A DNA stretch of 15,489 bases from an uncultured Oscillospiraceae bacterium (GCA_944387755.1 CALXGC010000169.1:1-15489); one strand, 5' to 3'. Counted from the stretch's first letter, positions 7,386-14,076 are shown. The notes: a model not told the origin generated them from the sequence alone. Numbers and translations: made by a program.

Positions 7386-8917
7386 CCTCCACAATGATTT
7401 TAGAGCACATCTCTCTGGTGGTGGCCGCCCTTCTGTTCGCCATTCTGGCGGGCATTCCCCTGGGCGTCGTCTGCTACTTCTATCCCTCCACCCGAAAGGT
7501 CATCCTCCGGGTGGTGGACCTGATTCAGACCACCCCCGCTCTGGCCCTGCTGGGCATCATCATGGTCCTTCTGGAGCCGGGCAAGCGGACCGTCATTGTG
7601 GGCCTGGCTCTCTATTCCCTGCTGCCCATCGTCCGCAACACCTGTCTGGGCCTGGACCAGGTGCCCGCCCACCTGATTGAGGCAGGAAAGGGCATGGGCA
7701 TGACCCGGATGTACCGCCTGCTCCACGTGGAGATTCCCATCGCCGCCCCCATTATCTTCACCGGCGTCCGCATTGCCGCCGTCACCGCCATCGGTACCGC
7801 CGTGTTCGCCTCCTTCGTGGGGGGCGGCGGCCTGGGCAGCGTCATCACCACCGGCATCCGGCAGGAGGATATGGCCGCCATCCTGGGGGGCACAGGGGTG
7901 CTGATGGCAGCCGCCCTGGTCATTGACCTGCTGATGGGTCTGGCGGAGCGGTATCTGAACAGCCGGAACAGCCAGCGCTCCAAGGCCAGCCGCTATACCG
8001 CCAGAGGCGCCGCCGTCCTCTCCGCCGCCGCTGTGACCGCCCTGTGCGTGTACGCCTTCCTGCCCAAGAGCACCGCCGGCCTGCTCCTCTACCAGGGGCA
8101 GTTCTCCGAGGTGCAGCTTGTAAACAGCATGATCCAACAACTGGTGGAGGAGCGGGACGGCCTGCCCGTCACCATCCAGGACGAGATGACCGCGGTGAAC
8201 AACTTCAACGCCCTGGTGGGGGACGGCCACACCTGCGACCTGATGTACACCTGGGACGGCACGCTGCTCACCACCATCATGGGTCTGGATACCACCGACA
8301 TCCCGGAGGGGCAGACGCTCTACGACTTTGTGGACCAGCGGATGAACGAAGAGTATGGCCTGCACCTGATGGGCAAGATTGGGGTGAACAACACCTATGT
8401 CATCGGCGTCACCCAGCAGGTGGTGGACGCCTACCACCCTGAGACCATCAGCGACCTGGTCCCCATCGCCCCGGAGCTGCGCTTCGGCGCGGAGCAGGAC
8501 TTCTTCACCGACGCGGGAGATATGAAGTTCGACCCCATGGCGGCGGCCTACGGCCTGAACTTTGCCGAGGTAAAGCCGGTGGACATTATGATGAAGTACA
8601 CCCTGGTGGAGCAGGGAGCCTACGACGTGATGGTGGTGTACGCCACCGACGGCCTGAACAAGCGGGCAAATCTGACCCTGCTGGAGGACGACCTGCACTT
8701 CTTCCCCGACTACTTCGGGACCATTCTGGTGCGCAACGACCTGTTTGAGCGCTTTGAAGAGGAGGCCCCCGGCCTGGAGGACACCCTGAAGCTCCTCAAC
8801 GGGCAGTTCACCGACGAGCTGATGAGCGAGCTCACCTACTATGTGGACGTGGAGGGCCGCGAGGTAGACGAGGTGGCCCGCGAGTTTCTGGTAAACGCCG
8901 GACTGCTGGAGTCCTGA
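7382..8917 (+). CDS. Quaternary amine ABC transporter permease fused to substrate-binding domain
   Basis: 511-residue fusion. Residues 1-190 are a second permease domain with EAA loop at 100-123 (EAGKGMGMTRMYRLLHVEIP) and FVGGGGLGSVITTG. A basic linker and a further membrane helix (about 207-228) lead to an extracellular type II binding domain of the OpuAC/ProX family (about 233-511). That domain contains LPVTIQDEMTAVNNFNALVG, CDLMYTWDGTLL (285-296), and a run with paired aromatic residues (YYVDV near 486) that could belong to the amine-binding cage. The fusion tethers the receptor to the membrane, replacing a lipoprotein. The gene starts in an ATGA overlap with the previous one and ends just before a strong terminator. 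With only one fused and one free permease, the complex should carry one receptor domain, unlike the two of OpuA/BusA. Confidence 0.9.
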   Translation: MTSTMILEHISLVVAALLFAILAGIPLGVVCYFYPSTRKVILRVVDLIQTTPALALLGIIMVLLEPGKRTVIVGLALYSLLPIVRNTCLGLDQVPAHLIEAGKGMGMTRMYRLLHVEIPIAAPIIFTGVRIAAVTAIGTAVFASFVGGGGLGSVITTGIRQEDMAAILGGTGVLMAAALVIDLLMGLAERYLNSRNSQRSKASRYTARGAAVLSAAAVTALCVYAFLPKSTAGLLLYQGQFSEVQLVNSMIQQLVEERDGLPVTIQDEMTAVNNFNALVGDGHTCDLMYTWDGTLLTTIMGLDTTDIPEGQTLYDFVDQRMNEEYGLHLMGKIGVNNTYVIGVTQQVVDAYHPETISDLVPIAPELRFGAEQDFFTDAGDMKFDPMAAAYGLNFAEVKPVDIMMKYTLVEQGAYDVMVVYATDGLNKRANLTLLEDDLHFFPDYFGTILVRNDLFERFEEEAPGLEDTLKLLNGQFTDELMSELTYYVDVEGREVDEVAREFLVNAGLLES

Positions 8918-8924
8918 GCGGTTC

Positions 8925-8966
8925 AAAAAACCCGGTCCGTGCTCTCTGGGCACGGACCGGGTTTTT
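8925..8966 (+). terminator. Two-way terminator between the transporter operon and the AraC-type gene
   Basis: Perfect 12-bp stem CCCGGTCCGTGC (8931-8942) with GCACGGACCGGG (8950-8961), flanked by six A (8925-8930) on one side and five T (8962-8966) on the other. It can end transcription from both convergent genes. Confidence 0.92.
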
Positions 8967-8979
8967 GCCGGCTGTGGGG

Positions 8980-9753
8980 CTAGACGATGATGGCGCCGTT
9001 TTTTTTGTGGAGCTGCTCCAAAAAGGATTTGGGCGTCAGGGAGGTGTAGTCTTTAAAGGCGCGGATGAAGTGGGCCTGGTCGTAATACCCCAGATTCTCC
9101 ACCACGTCCATGACGCTGTTGGCGGGCAGAGAGTCGATGGCGGCCTGGGCCCGGACAATTTCCGCATACTTTTTTGTGGAGATGCCGAAGTGGGATTTGA
9201 AAATGTTGTTGACGTACCGGTGGCTGTATCCCAGGCGCTCCACCATATCTGAGATGCGGGTGGCGCCGGAGGAGGCCAGAATCATGTCGGCGGCGCAGTT
9301 GGCGATGTAGTGGGACGGGAAGAGGGGAAGCTGGTGAAAAAACTGAAGCGCCGCGTGGATCATATCCGGAAAGGAGGACTGCCGCATCAAAAGCGCCTCC
9401 AGATGGGAAATGTTCAGGAAATTTCCCAGAGGAATCCGGTTTTCAATGAACGTCGGAATGGCGTTCTGCTCCATGAAGGTAAAGAGCGTTCCGGGGTGCA
9501 GCTTCAGGCCGAAGCATTTTTGATAGGTGCTGATTTTGGAGAACTTTGATTTCAAAAAGCTTCCGCAGATATAGCCCCGGCAGACGCCGTTCTCCCAGAC
9601 GAATTGAAAATCCAAACCGCCGTCGGGGATGGCCACAATGCTGTCATTGTAGACGTTTTCAATGAGGTAGCACTTGTCAAAGATGGAGTCTTCCAGCTGT
9701 GCCTCCTGGTACTGGATGCGCAGGCTGTTGATATAAAATGTTTTCAGGTTCAT
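8980..9753 (-). CDS. AraC/XylS-family transcriptional regulator
   Basis: 257-residue regulator. The C-terminal part has the two helix-turn-helix motifs of the AraC fold: the first about 165-190 (RISDMVERLGYSHRYVNNIF), the second about 212-240, with the family hallmark LGYYDQAHFIRAFKDYTSLT and PKSF. The N-terminal part (about 20-115), with AIPDGGLDFQFVW and LKLHPG, resembles the DUF6597-type domain found in some AraC proteins; the ligand is unknown. I chose ATG 9753 because GGGGTGA lies close upstream and the family starts here; an ATG at 9795 would add 14 residues and lacks a site. Promoter at 9865-9893. The gene looks less GC-rich than its neighbours. The leader (about 9754-9858) holds a 7-bp hairpin (9798-9815) without a T-run. 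No target is evident: the convergent transporter operon has its own strong promoter and only proximity links them. Confidence 0.86.
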   Translation of the reverse strand: MNLKTFYINSLRIQYQEAQLEDSIFDKCYLIENVYNDSIVAIPDGGLDFQFVWENGVCRGYICGSFLKSKFSKISTYQKCFGLKLHPGTLFTFMEQNAIPTFIENRIPLGNFLNISHLEALLMRQSSFPDMIHAALQFFHQLPLFPSHYIANCAADMILASSGATRISDMVERLGYSHRYVNNIFKSHFGISTKKYAEIVRAQAAIDSLPANSVMDVVENLGYYDQAHFIRAFKDYTSLTPKSFLEQLHKKNGAIIV

Positions 9754-9864
9754 GGTATCACCCCTACAGAAGAACGGACGGTGGATGGGATGCACTGGCT
9801 TCCCCGGCGGGAAGCTTCCTTTTCTAGTTGCAAGGATGAAGGCGTTGGGGCATCTCTCTTCATA

Positions 9865-9893
9865 AATATAACCGTAAGAATGCGCACTGTAAA
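9865..9893 (-). promoter_or_regulatory. Promoter of the AraC-type gene
   Basis: Minus strand: TTTACA (9893-9888), 17-base spacer, TATATT (9870-9865). It sits just after the end of nrdR, so the AraC-type gene has its own promoter and a leader of about 105 bases. Confidence 0.65.
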
Positions 9894-9912
9894 GTAAAAA
9901 ATTTGCGGAAGG

Positions 9913-10368
9913 CTACCGGTCGGCCAGCAGCTTGTTGAGCTCCTCCAGGAAGGTGTTGATGTCCTTAAACTGGCGGTATACAGAGGCGAAGCGCACATAG
10001 GCCACCTCGTCCACCTTTTTCAGGCGCTCCATAGCCAGCGTCCCGATCCTGGAGGAGCGCACCTCCCGCTCCATCTCGTTTTGCAGGGTCTGCTCAATTT
10101 CGGAGACAATCTCCTCCAGGGTGTCCACAGACACCGGGCGCTTCTCACAGGCCCGGATGAGGCCGCTCATAATTTTGTTCCGGTCGAAGCTCTGGCGGCT
10201 GCCGTCTTTTTTCACCACCACCAGGGGAAGGCTCTCCATGGTCTCATAGGTGGTGAACCGCTTGTGGCAGGACAGGCACTCCCGGCGGCGGCGGATGCTG
10301 GCCCCCTCGTCCGCGGGACGGGAATCCACCACCTTGCTCTCCAGATAGCCGCAGTAGGGGCATTTCAT
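9913..10368 (-). CDS. nrdR: Transcriptional repressor NrdR
   Basis: 151-residue repressor of ribonucleotide reductase genes, which reads nucleotide levels through an ATP-cone. An N-terminal zinc ribbon has Cys3/Cys6 (MKCPYCGY) and Cys31/Cys34 ([13 protein letters not shown]), with the conserved [18 protein letters not shown] between. The ATP-cone spans about 48-138 ([16 protein letters not shown]..., [11 protein letters not shown]). Length matches the family (about 150). The ATG at 10368 is set by the universal MKCPYC start and a GGAGGAG site upstream; an extended frame to 10449 is not part of the protein. No reductase gene is in the window, so it acts in trans. A possible extended -10 (TGATACACT) on minus lies at 10409-10417, with a poor -35. 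Confidence 0.97.
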   Translation of the reverse strand: MKCPYCGYLESKVVDSRPADEGASIRRRRECLSCHKRFTTYETMESLPLVVVKKDGSRQSFDRNKIMSGLIRACEKRPVSVDTLEEIVSEIEQTLQNEMEREVRSSRIGTLAMERLKKVDEVAYVRFASVYRQFKDINTFLEELNKLLADR

Positions 10369-10470
10369 GGCTGACTCCTCCATTCCATTTTCTTGATTTT
10401 CCCTTCTCAGTGTATCATAGATTTGAAAAAACCGGTAGTCTTCCCGCAAAAAAATCTGGTTCTCCGCCCT

Positions 10471-10498
10471 TTGGTTTTGACCGGAGCCGTGCTATAAT
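10471..10498 (+). promoter_or_regulatory. Promoter of the nitroreductase-family gene
   Basis: Perfect -10 TATAAT (10493-10498) with TTGGTT at 10471-10476, spacer 16. A TTGACC at 10477 is too close to serve as -35. Transcription start is near 10505, about 43 bases before the ATG. Confidence 0.65.
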
Positions 10499-10547
10499 GA
10501 AGGCGGTCCCTATGCTTTGACGGGTTTGACAGAAAGGATGAAGGTCT

Positions 10548-11066
10548 ATGAACGAGACGCTGAGGGTTCTGCGGGAGCGCCGGAGCGTGCGCAGCTACCG
10601 CAAGGAGCAGATTAAGCCGGAGGAGCTGGACGCGATTCTGGAGGCGGCCCTCTGGTCCCCCTCTGGGATGGGCCGCCAGCCCGCCGTGATGGTGGCGGTG
10701 CAGGACCCGGAGACCATTGCCTATCTCTCCCGGCGCAACGCGGAGATTTTGGGCCGGCCGGACAGCGACCCCTTCTACGGCGCGCCCACCGTGGTGGTGG
10801 TGCTGGCCGACCCCAGCGCCAACACCTGGCTCCAGGACGGTTCCCTGGTCATGGGCAGTCTGATGAACGCCGCCTGGTCCCTGGGGGTGGCCTCCTGCTG
10901 GATCAACCGGGCGATGGAGCTGTTTGACCGGCCGGAGGGCAAGGCGCTGCTGAAGAAGTGGGGCCTGCCGGAGTCCCTGCGGGGGGTGGGCCACTGTATT
11001 CTGGGCTACGCCCAGGAGATTCCCGCGCCGAAGCCCCGCAAGGAGGGGTATATCGTCCGGGTCTGA
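10548..11066 (+). CDS. Nitroreductase-family FMN-dependent oxidoreductase
   Basis: 172-residue flavoprotein of the nitroreductase superfamily, expected to act as a homodimer in the cytosol and reduce quinones, nitro compounds or flavins with NAD(P)H. FMN-contacting motifs: RRSVRSY (11-17), LWSPSGMGRQP (35-45), the central helix LMNAAWSLGVASCWIN (105-120), and GVGHCILGY (146-154) followed by PRKEGY (163-168). Length is in the short range of the family. ATG at 10548 with AAAGGATGAAGG just upstream. It is monocistronic, with its own promoter and a terminator. The true substrate is not readable. It shares no operon with nrdR or gdx, which it separates. Confidence 0.88.
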   Translation: MNETLRVLRERRSVRSYRKEQIKPEELDAILEAALWSPSGMGRQPAVMVAVQDPETIAYLSRRNAEILGRPDSDPFYGAPTVVVVLADPSANTWLQDGSLVMGSLMNAAWSLGVASCWINRAMELFDRPEGKALLKKWGLPESLRGVGHCILGYAQEIPAPKPRKEGYIVRV

Positions 11067-11071
11067 GAGAG

Positions 11072-11104
11072 AAAGCCGCCTGCGTGCCAGCAGGCGGCTT
11101 TTTT
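11072..11104 (+). terminator. Terminator after the nitroreductase-family gene
   Basis: GCCGCCTGC (11075-11083), loop GTGCCA, GCAGGCGGC (11090-11098), then six T (11099-11104). The three A before the stem give a weaker version for the convergent gdx transcript. Confidence 0.9.
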
Positions 11105-11424
11105 CAGTGTCCGGAGGTGGCCTTTAGGCCCAGAATGCCCACCAGAAGCAGCGCGGCGAAGAACATCCGGGCGGGAGTGGCCGGTTCCCGGAACAGAAGC
11201 ACCCCGGCAATCAGCGCCCCCAGAGCGCCGATGCCCGTCCAGACCGCATAGGACGTTCCCAGGGGCAGCGCCTTCGTGGCCTGCGCCAAAAATACAAAGC
11301 TGACAATCATTCCGGCCACGGTCAAAATGGAGAATTTCAGGTCTGTAAAGCCGTGGGAAAACTTCATACAGGTGGACCAGACCACCTCCATCACCCCTGC
11401 GATACACAGATAGAGCCAAGCCAT
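11104..11424 (-). CDS. gdx: Small multidrug resistance family transporter, Gdx/SugE type (guanidinium exporter)
   Basis: 106-residue, four-helix membrane protein that works as a dual-topology dimer exchanging protons for a cation. It follows the SugE/Gdx pattern rather than EmrE: IAGVMEVVWSTCMKFSHGF (8-26) with the essential Glu13 and Trp16, LPLGTSYAVWTGIGALGA (53-70) with Trp62, and LLVGILGLK near the end. Gdx proteins export guanidinium. ATG at 11424, preceded by a GAGGAAGAGAG run. A longer reading frame upstream to 11583 runs through the leader hairpins and is not protein. The gene lies divergent to padR and behind its own consensus promoter and structured leader. Because the assignment to Gdx rests on motif pattern only, a general SMR drug exporter stays possible. 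Confidence 0.88.
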   Translation of the reverse strand: MAWLYLCIAGVMEVVWSTCMKFSHGFTDLKFSILTVAGMIVSFVFLAQATKALPLGTSYAVWTGIGALGALIAGVLLFREPATPARMFFAALLLVGILGLKATSGH

Positions 11425-11556
11425 TGTCTCTCTTCCTCTCTTTCCGGCGCCCCGGACGGGGGCGCGCAAAATAAAAAATGCACTTATCCCTGTATCTTCT
11501 AAGGCCTGCTGATACACGGATAAATGCGCTCCGCCGGCCCGGCAGCCGGACGGTTC
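11425..11556 (-). promoter_or_regulatory. Structured leader of gdx, candidate attenuator or riboswitch
   Basis: The predicted transcript from the gdx promoter begins near 11556 and has three hairpins before the ATG. Hairpin 1 (11553-11531): eight base pairs with a bulged T. Hairpin 2 (11527-11480): 17 pairs with one mismatch and a 14-base loop, followed by a T-rich run, that is, a terminator. Hairpin 3 (11465-11447): GCGCCCC against GGGGCGC around CGTCC. Many Gdx genes are controlled by guanidine riboswitches, but I could not match the known class I, II or III consensus here. Confidence 0.5.
11468..11527 (-). terminator. Terminator hairpin inside the gdx leader
   Basis: Minus strand: arm 11527-11511 pairs with arm 11496-11480 (16 of 17 positions, including one G-U), followed at once by ATTTTTTATTTT (11479-11468). 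It lies between the gdx promoter and the gdx start codon, with no gene before it, so it fits conditional termination. Confidence 0.7.
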
Positions 11557-11562
11557 CACACC

Positions 11563-11590
11563 ATCATACCAGATCTCAATCAAATGTCAA
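11563..11590 (-). promoter_or_regulatory. Promoter of gdx
   Basis: Minus strand: perfect TTGACA (11590-11585), 16-base spacer, TATGAT (11568-11563). It lies back to back with the padR promoter. Confidence 0.8.
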
Positions 11591-11611
11591 GAGGCGGTTT
11601 CTCTCTTGACA
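11585..11611. repeat. Inverted repeat joining the -35 boxes of gdx and padR
   Basis: TGTCAAGAG (11585-11593) and its exact reverse complement CTCTTGACA (11603-11611), 9-base gap. The outer six bases of each arm are the -35 elements of the two divergent promoters, so a protein bound here would block both. Confidence 0.6.
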
Positions 11612-11634
11612 GCACAGCTATCTTGTTTTACAAT
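11606..11634 (+). promoter_or_regulatory. Promoter of the padR operon
   Basis: Perfect TTGACA (11606-11611), 17-base spacer, TACAAT (11629-11634). Transcription would start near 11641, inside the right arm of the adjoining inverted repeat. Confidence 0.82.
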
Positions 11635-11643
11635 ATAGCTGTG
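11613..11643. promoter_or_regulatory. Candidate PadR operator over the padR promoter
   Basis: Perfect 9-bp inverted repeat CACAGCTAT (11613-11621) and ATAGCTGTG (11635-11643) with a 13-base gap. It covers the spacer, the -10 box and the start point, where a repressor would block its own gene. PadR proteins usually repress themselves through such AT-centred palindromes; that this one is the PadR site is inferred. Confidence 0.55.
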
Positions 11644-11689
11644 AAGCGCGCTGCGGCGCAAAACGGCAGCGGAGAGAGGAGGTCCGGCT

Positions 11690-12028
11690 GTGATTCCGTC
11701 CCAAATGCTCAAGGGCACGCTGGAGGGCTGCGTCCTGGGGATTTTGTCCCAAAAAGAGACCTATGGCTATGAGATTGCCAGCCAGCTTGCGGCCTATGGC
11801 TTCGGCGCGGTTCCGGAGGGCACCATCTACCCCCTGCTGCTGCGGCTGGAAAAGAACGGCCTGGTGTCCGCCGACTTCCGGCCCTCGGAGCTGGGCCCCC
11901 GGCGGAAGTATTATACCCTCACCCCGGCGGGGGAGGAGGAGCTCCGGCAATTTATGCAAAATTATGCCGAGCTGTCCCATGCGGTGGACAGTCTGCTGGC
12001 CGCCCTGAGAGGAGATGCACAGACATGA
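11690..12028 (+). CDS. PadR-family transcriptional regulator
   Basis: 112-residue winged-helix repressor of the small PadR type. Motifs: MLKGTLEGCVLGILSQ (6-21), TYGYEIASQL (24-33), the recognition helix region VPEGTIYPLLLRLEKNGLV (41-59), and the wing GPRRKYYTLTPAG (69-81), then a short dimerisation helix. Start GTG at 11690, with AGAGGAGGT seven bases upstream; a later ATG (codon 6) would clip a normal part of the family. Its stop overlaps the next start (ATGA). PadR members often control exporters and sense their substrates directly, and here the gene sits divergent to gdx. The inverted repeat at 11613 is the likely self-control site. The effector is unknown. Confidence 0.9.
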   Translation: MIPSQMLKGTLEGCVLGILSQKETYGYEIASQLAAYGFGAVPEGTIYPLLLRLEKNGLVSADFRPSELGPRRKYYTLTPAGEEELRQFMQNYAELSHAVDSLLAALRGDAQT

Positions 12029-12678
12029 AAAAATCGGTAAAAGAACTTCTGGAAGAAAACAGCCGCCTGGAGAAGCAGCTTGCGCCGGGGAATCAGCAGG
12101 TGCTCACGGACATCGTCGCCTATCTCCGGGGCTCCTCCGCCCCCACGGACCGGCAGGAGCAGGTCCGCCGGGACATTTTGAATATGCTCCTGGAGGGGGA
12201 GCGGCGGGGCCAGTCCGCCCGCCAGGTCCTGGGGGAGGACGTTCACGCCTTCTGCGACGAGATTTTGGCGGCGCTGCCCCGGCGCAGCGCCGGACAACAG
12301 GCGATCTACAGCCTGAGCGTGGTCAGCCTCAGCGCGGCGATGCTGGCGGTGATCTGGCTGGTGTTCAGCCTGTTTACCGCCGCCGTCCAGGGGGCGTTCT
12401 CTCTGCTGCTGCCTGTGACAGCGGGACAGCTCCTCTCCGGACTGCTGATTGCCGCCCTCTCCTATGGCCTGGTGCAGCTTATCTGCCGCACGTCCTTCGA
12501 CGCCCAGGGCCGGGCGGCCAGATGGATTACCGCCGCCCTCTTTACAGGCATGGCCGCCGTGGTGCTGCTCTGCCTGCTGCTGACGGCGCCACTGTTTTAT
12601 CTCCACGCTGGAGTGGCCGCTGCTCTGATTGCGGGTTTGTACCTGACGTATAAAATCACAGACCGGATGGCGAACTGA
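12025..12678 (+). CDS. Membrane protein with N-terminal DUF1048-like domain
   Basis: 217-residue protein. Residues about 20-85 are soluble and helical and resemble DUF1048 (VLTDIVAYLRGS, ILNMLLEGERRGQSARQVLG, EDVHAFCDEILAALP), a domain often encoded next to padR. Residues about 93-210 hold four hydrophobic segments (about 93-116, 130-153, 167-190, 194-210). Start ATG in an ATGA overlap with padR, so the two are made together. Typical DUF1048 proteins are short and soluble; the membrane part is an addition. It could anchor or tune the PadR regulator, or be what PadR controls; neither can be told from sequence. The last bases of the gene form one arm of the hairpin at 12661. Confidence 0.75.
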   Translation: MKKSVKELLEENSRLEKQLAPGNQQVLTDIVAYLRGSSAPTDRQEQVRRDILNMLLEGERRGQSARQVLGEDVHAFCDEILAALPRRSAGQQAIYSLSVVSLSAAMLAVIWLVFSLFTAAVQGAFSLLLPVTAGQLLSGLLIAALSYGLVQLICRTSFDAQGRAARWITAALFTGMAAVVLLCLLLTAPLFYLHAGVAAALIAGLYLTYKITDRMAN

Positions 12679-12717
12679 ACGGCGCGCCATCCGGTCTGAG
12701 AGACGCCCTACGGGCGT
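12661..12717. terminator. Pair of hairpins between convergent genes
   Basis: A perfect 12-bp stem, GACCGGATGGCG (12661-12672) with CGCCATCCGGTC (12685-12696), overlaps the stop of the plus-strand gene. A second, ACGCCC TAC GGGCGT (12703-12717), overlaps the end of brnQ. There is no T-run on plus and only TGTGATTTTA on minus, so termination by these is likely but not certain. Confidence 0.5.
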
Positions 12718-13970
12718 GCGGGTTTGGAGAGCAGAGCCCCGGCGGCGGCGCCCACGGCGGCGGGCAGAATCCAGCCGAAGCCGTAATCATAGAGGGGGAG
12801 CTGGGCCGCGATGGGGAGGACGTGCAGGTAGTCGTGGAGGGTCAGCACGAAGGCGGCCAGCACGGCGCCCAGGGCGGCCCCCTTGTAGAGGCCGGGGCGG
12901 GAGATCCAGCGCTGGAAGGCCAGCAGCACCACAGTGGTCATAAAGGGCGGGCAGATGACCGACAGCACCGGGCTTGCGGCGGCGATGATGGCGGACAGGC
13001 CCAGGTTGCAGATGGCGCAGCCGATGATGGCCAGCAGCACAATCCCTTTCCGGTAGGACAGCCGTCCGCCGGACATCCGCTCAAAGTAGGAGGCGGTGGC
13101 GCCGAACAGCCCCACAGCGGTGGTGAGACAGGCCAGGGCCACCACCACGGCCAGAATGACGACCCCCGCCTGTCCCAGCAGCTCCTGAGTGATGGCCACA
13201 ATCAGGCCCGCCTGGTCCAGGCCATTGCCGAAGGCGGCGCCGGTGGAGGCCCCCAGATAGGTGAGTCCGCCGTATACCACCGCCAGCAGCAGGGCGGCCA
13301 CCCCGGCGGAGCCGGCCACATGGCCGCGCTGCTCCCGCCAGGTGGTCAGGCCGGAGCGGACCATGGAGTCCTGGATGATGATGGCGAAGCCTGCCACAGA
13401 GAGGATGTCCATGGCCTGATAGCCCGCCAGCACGCCGTCCCGGACGATGTTGTCTGTGGCGGAGGGGGCAATCTCTCCAATGGGGCTGGCAATGCCCACC
13501 GCAATCAGAATCAAAATGCCTGCAATCAGGGCGGGGGTGAGGAATTTTCCCACAATGTCCACCACCCGGCTGGGCCGGAGGGTGAGCAGAAGCACCACGC
13601 CGAAGAACACCACGGAGAAGGGCAGCAGACTCACCCCGTCGAACAGGGGCCGGACCGCCATCTCATAGGTGGTGGCCGCCGTGCGGGGCGGGGCGATGAA
13701 GACGCCGGTGCACAAAATGGCGGCGGTGTTCAGCACCGTGCCCGCCCGGTTTCCAATGGAGAACCCCATGGCCCGGACGCTGCCGCCCCCGTGAATCATG
13801 GCGTAGATTCCCACGCAGGAGAGGGCCTCCACCAGGAAAAAACACAAAAATCCAAGAAACCAGTCCTCGCCGCCGGATTTACCCAGAAAGGGCGGGAAAA
13901 TCAGATTTCCGGCCCCGAAAAACATGGCGAACAGCGCGAAACCGGAGACAAAAAATTGCCGCGTCCGCAT
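12708..13970 (-). CDS. brnQ: Branched-chain amino acid transporter (BrnQ/LIVCS family)
   Basis: 420-residue inner-membrane carrier for leucine, isoleucine and valine, driven by sodium or protons. It shows about 12 hydrophobic segments throughout and the family's N-terminal signature FALFAMFFGAGNLIFPPFLG (11-30). Further family-like stretches are GVFIAPPRTAATTYE (about 89-103) and the SVICPPFMTTVVLLAFQ region near 340. Length matches the family (about 420-450). ATG at 13970, with AAGGAGGT at 13988-13981, ten bases upstream. Transcribed alone from the promoter at 14048-14076; the leader is about 70 bases with a small GC hairpin (GCCGC/GCGGC) just before the ribosome site. No T-box pattern was seen. 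It borders the change to AT-rich DNA. Confidence 0.93.
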   Translation of the reverse strand: MRTRQFFVSGFALFAMFFGAGNLIFPPFLGKSGGEDWFLGFLCFFLVEALSCVGIYAMIHGGGSVRAMGFSIGNRAGTVLNTAAILCTGVFIAPPRTAATTYEMAVRPLFDGVSLLPFSVVFFGVVLLLTLRPSRVVDIVGKFLTPALIAGILILIAVGIASPIGEIAPSATDNIVRDGVLAGYQAMDILSVAGFAIIIQDSMVRSGLTTWREQRGHVAGSAGVAALLLAVVYGGLTYLGASTGAAFGNGLDQAGLIVAITQELLGQAGVVILAVVVALACLTTAVGLFGATASYFERMSGGRLSYRKGIVLLAIIGCAICNLGLSAIIAAASPVLSVICPPFMTTVVLLAFQRWISRPGLYKGAALGAVLAAFVLTLHDYLHVLPIAAQLPLYDYGFGWILPAAVGAAAGALLSKPARP

Positions 13971-14047
13971 AGAATGAAAAACCTCCTTGCGCCGCAGAGA
14001 GCGGCGGCCTCTGATACAATAAGATGGTCGAAAAAACGGCTTTTTAT

Positions 14048-14076
14048 ATCATACCGGTTTTGAAGGCCCATTGCAA
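14048..14076 (-). promoter_or_regulatory. Promoter of brnQ
   Basis: Minus strand: TTGCAA (14076-14071), 17-base spacer, TATGAT (14053-14048). It lies downstream of the 51-bp hairpin repeat at 14137, so brnQ is insulated from the AT-rich operon beyond. Confidence 0.65.

Noticed and set aside
5487..8953. Two very long minus-strand frames opposite the ABC transporter operon
   Set aside because: Same shadow effect; low-complexity translations without motifs, opposite clear Walker and EAA motifs.
9750..9863. Upstream ORF of 37 codons overlapping the AraC-type start codon (ATGA)
   Set aside because: Its ATG lies only one base after the -10 box, so the predicted transcript would begin after it.
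10369..10449. N-terminal extension of nrdR
   Set aside because: NrdR proteins begin MKCPYC; the extension is unlike the family, and the ribosome site lies just before the internal ATG.
11425..11556. Straight assignment of the gdx leader to guanidine-I, -II or -III
   Set aside because: Known consensus pieces as I recall them (class I GGUUCCG core, paired ACGR loops of class II, class III pseudoknot) are not found in the expected arrangement; left as an unclassified leader.
12822..14063. 413-codon plus-strand frame opposite brnQ
   Set aside because: Gly/His/Gln-rich shadow of a clear transporter gene.
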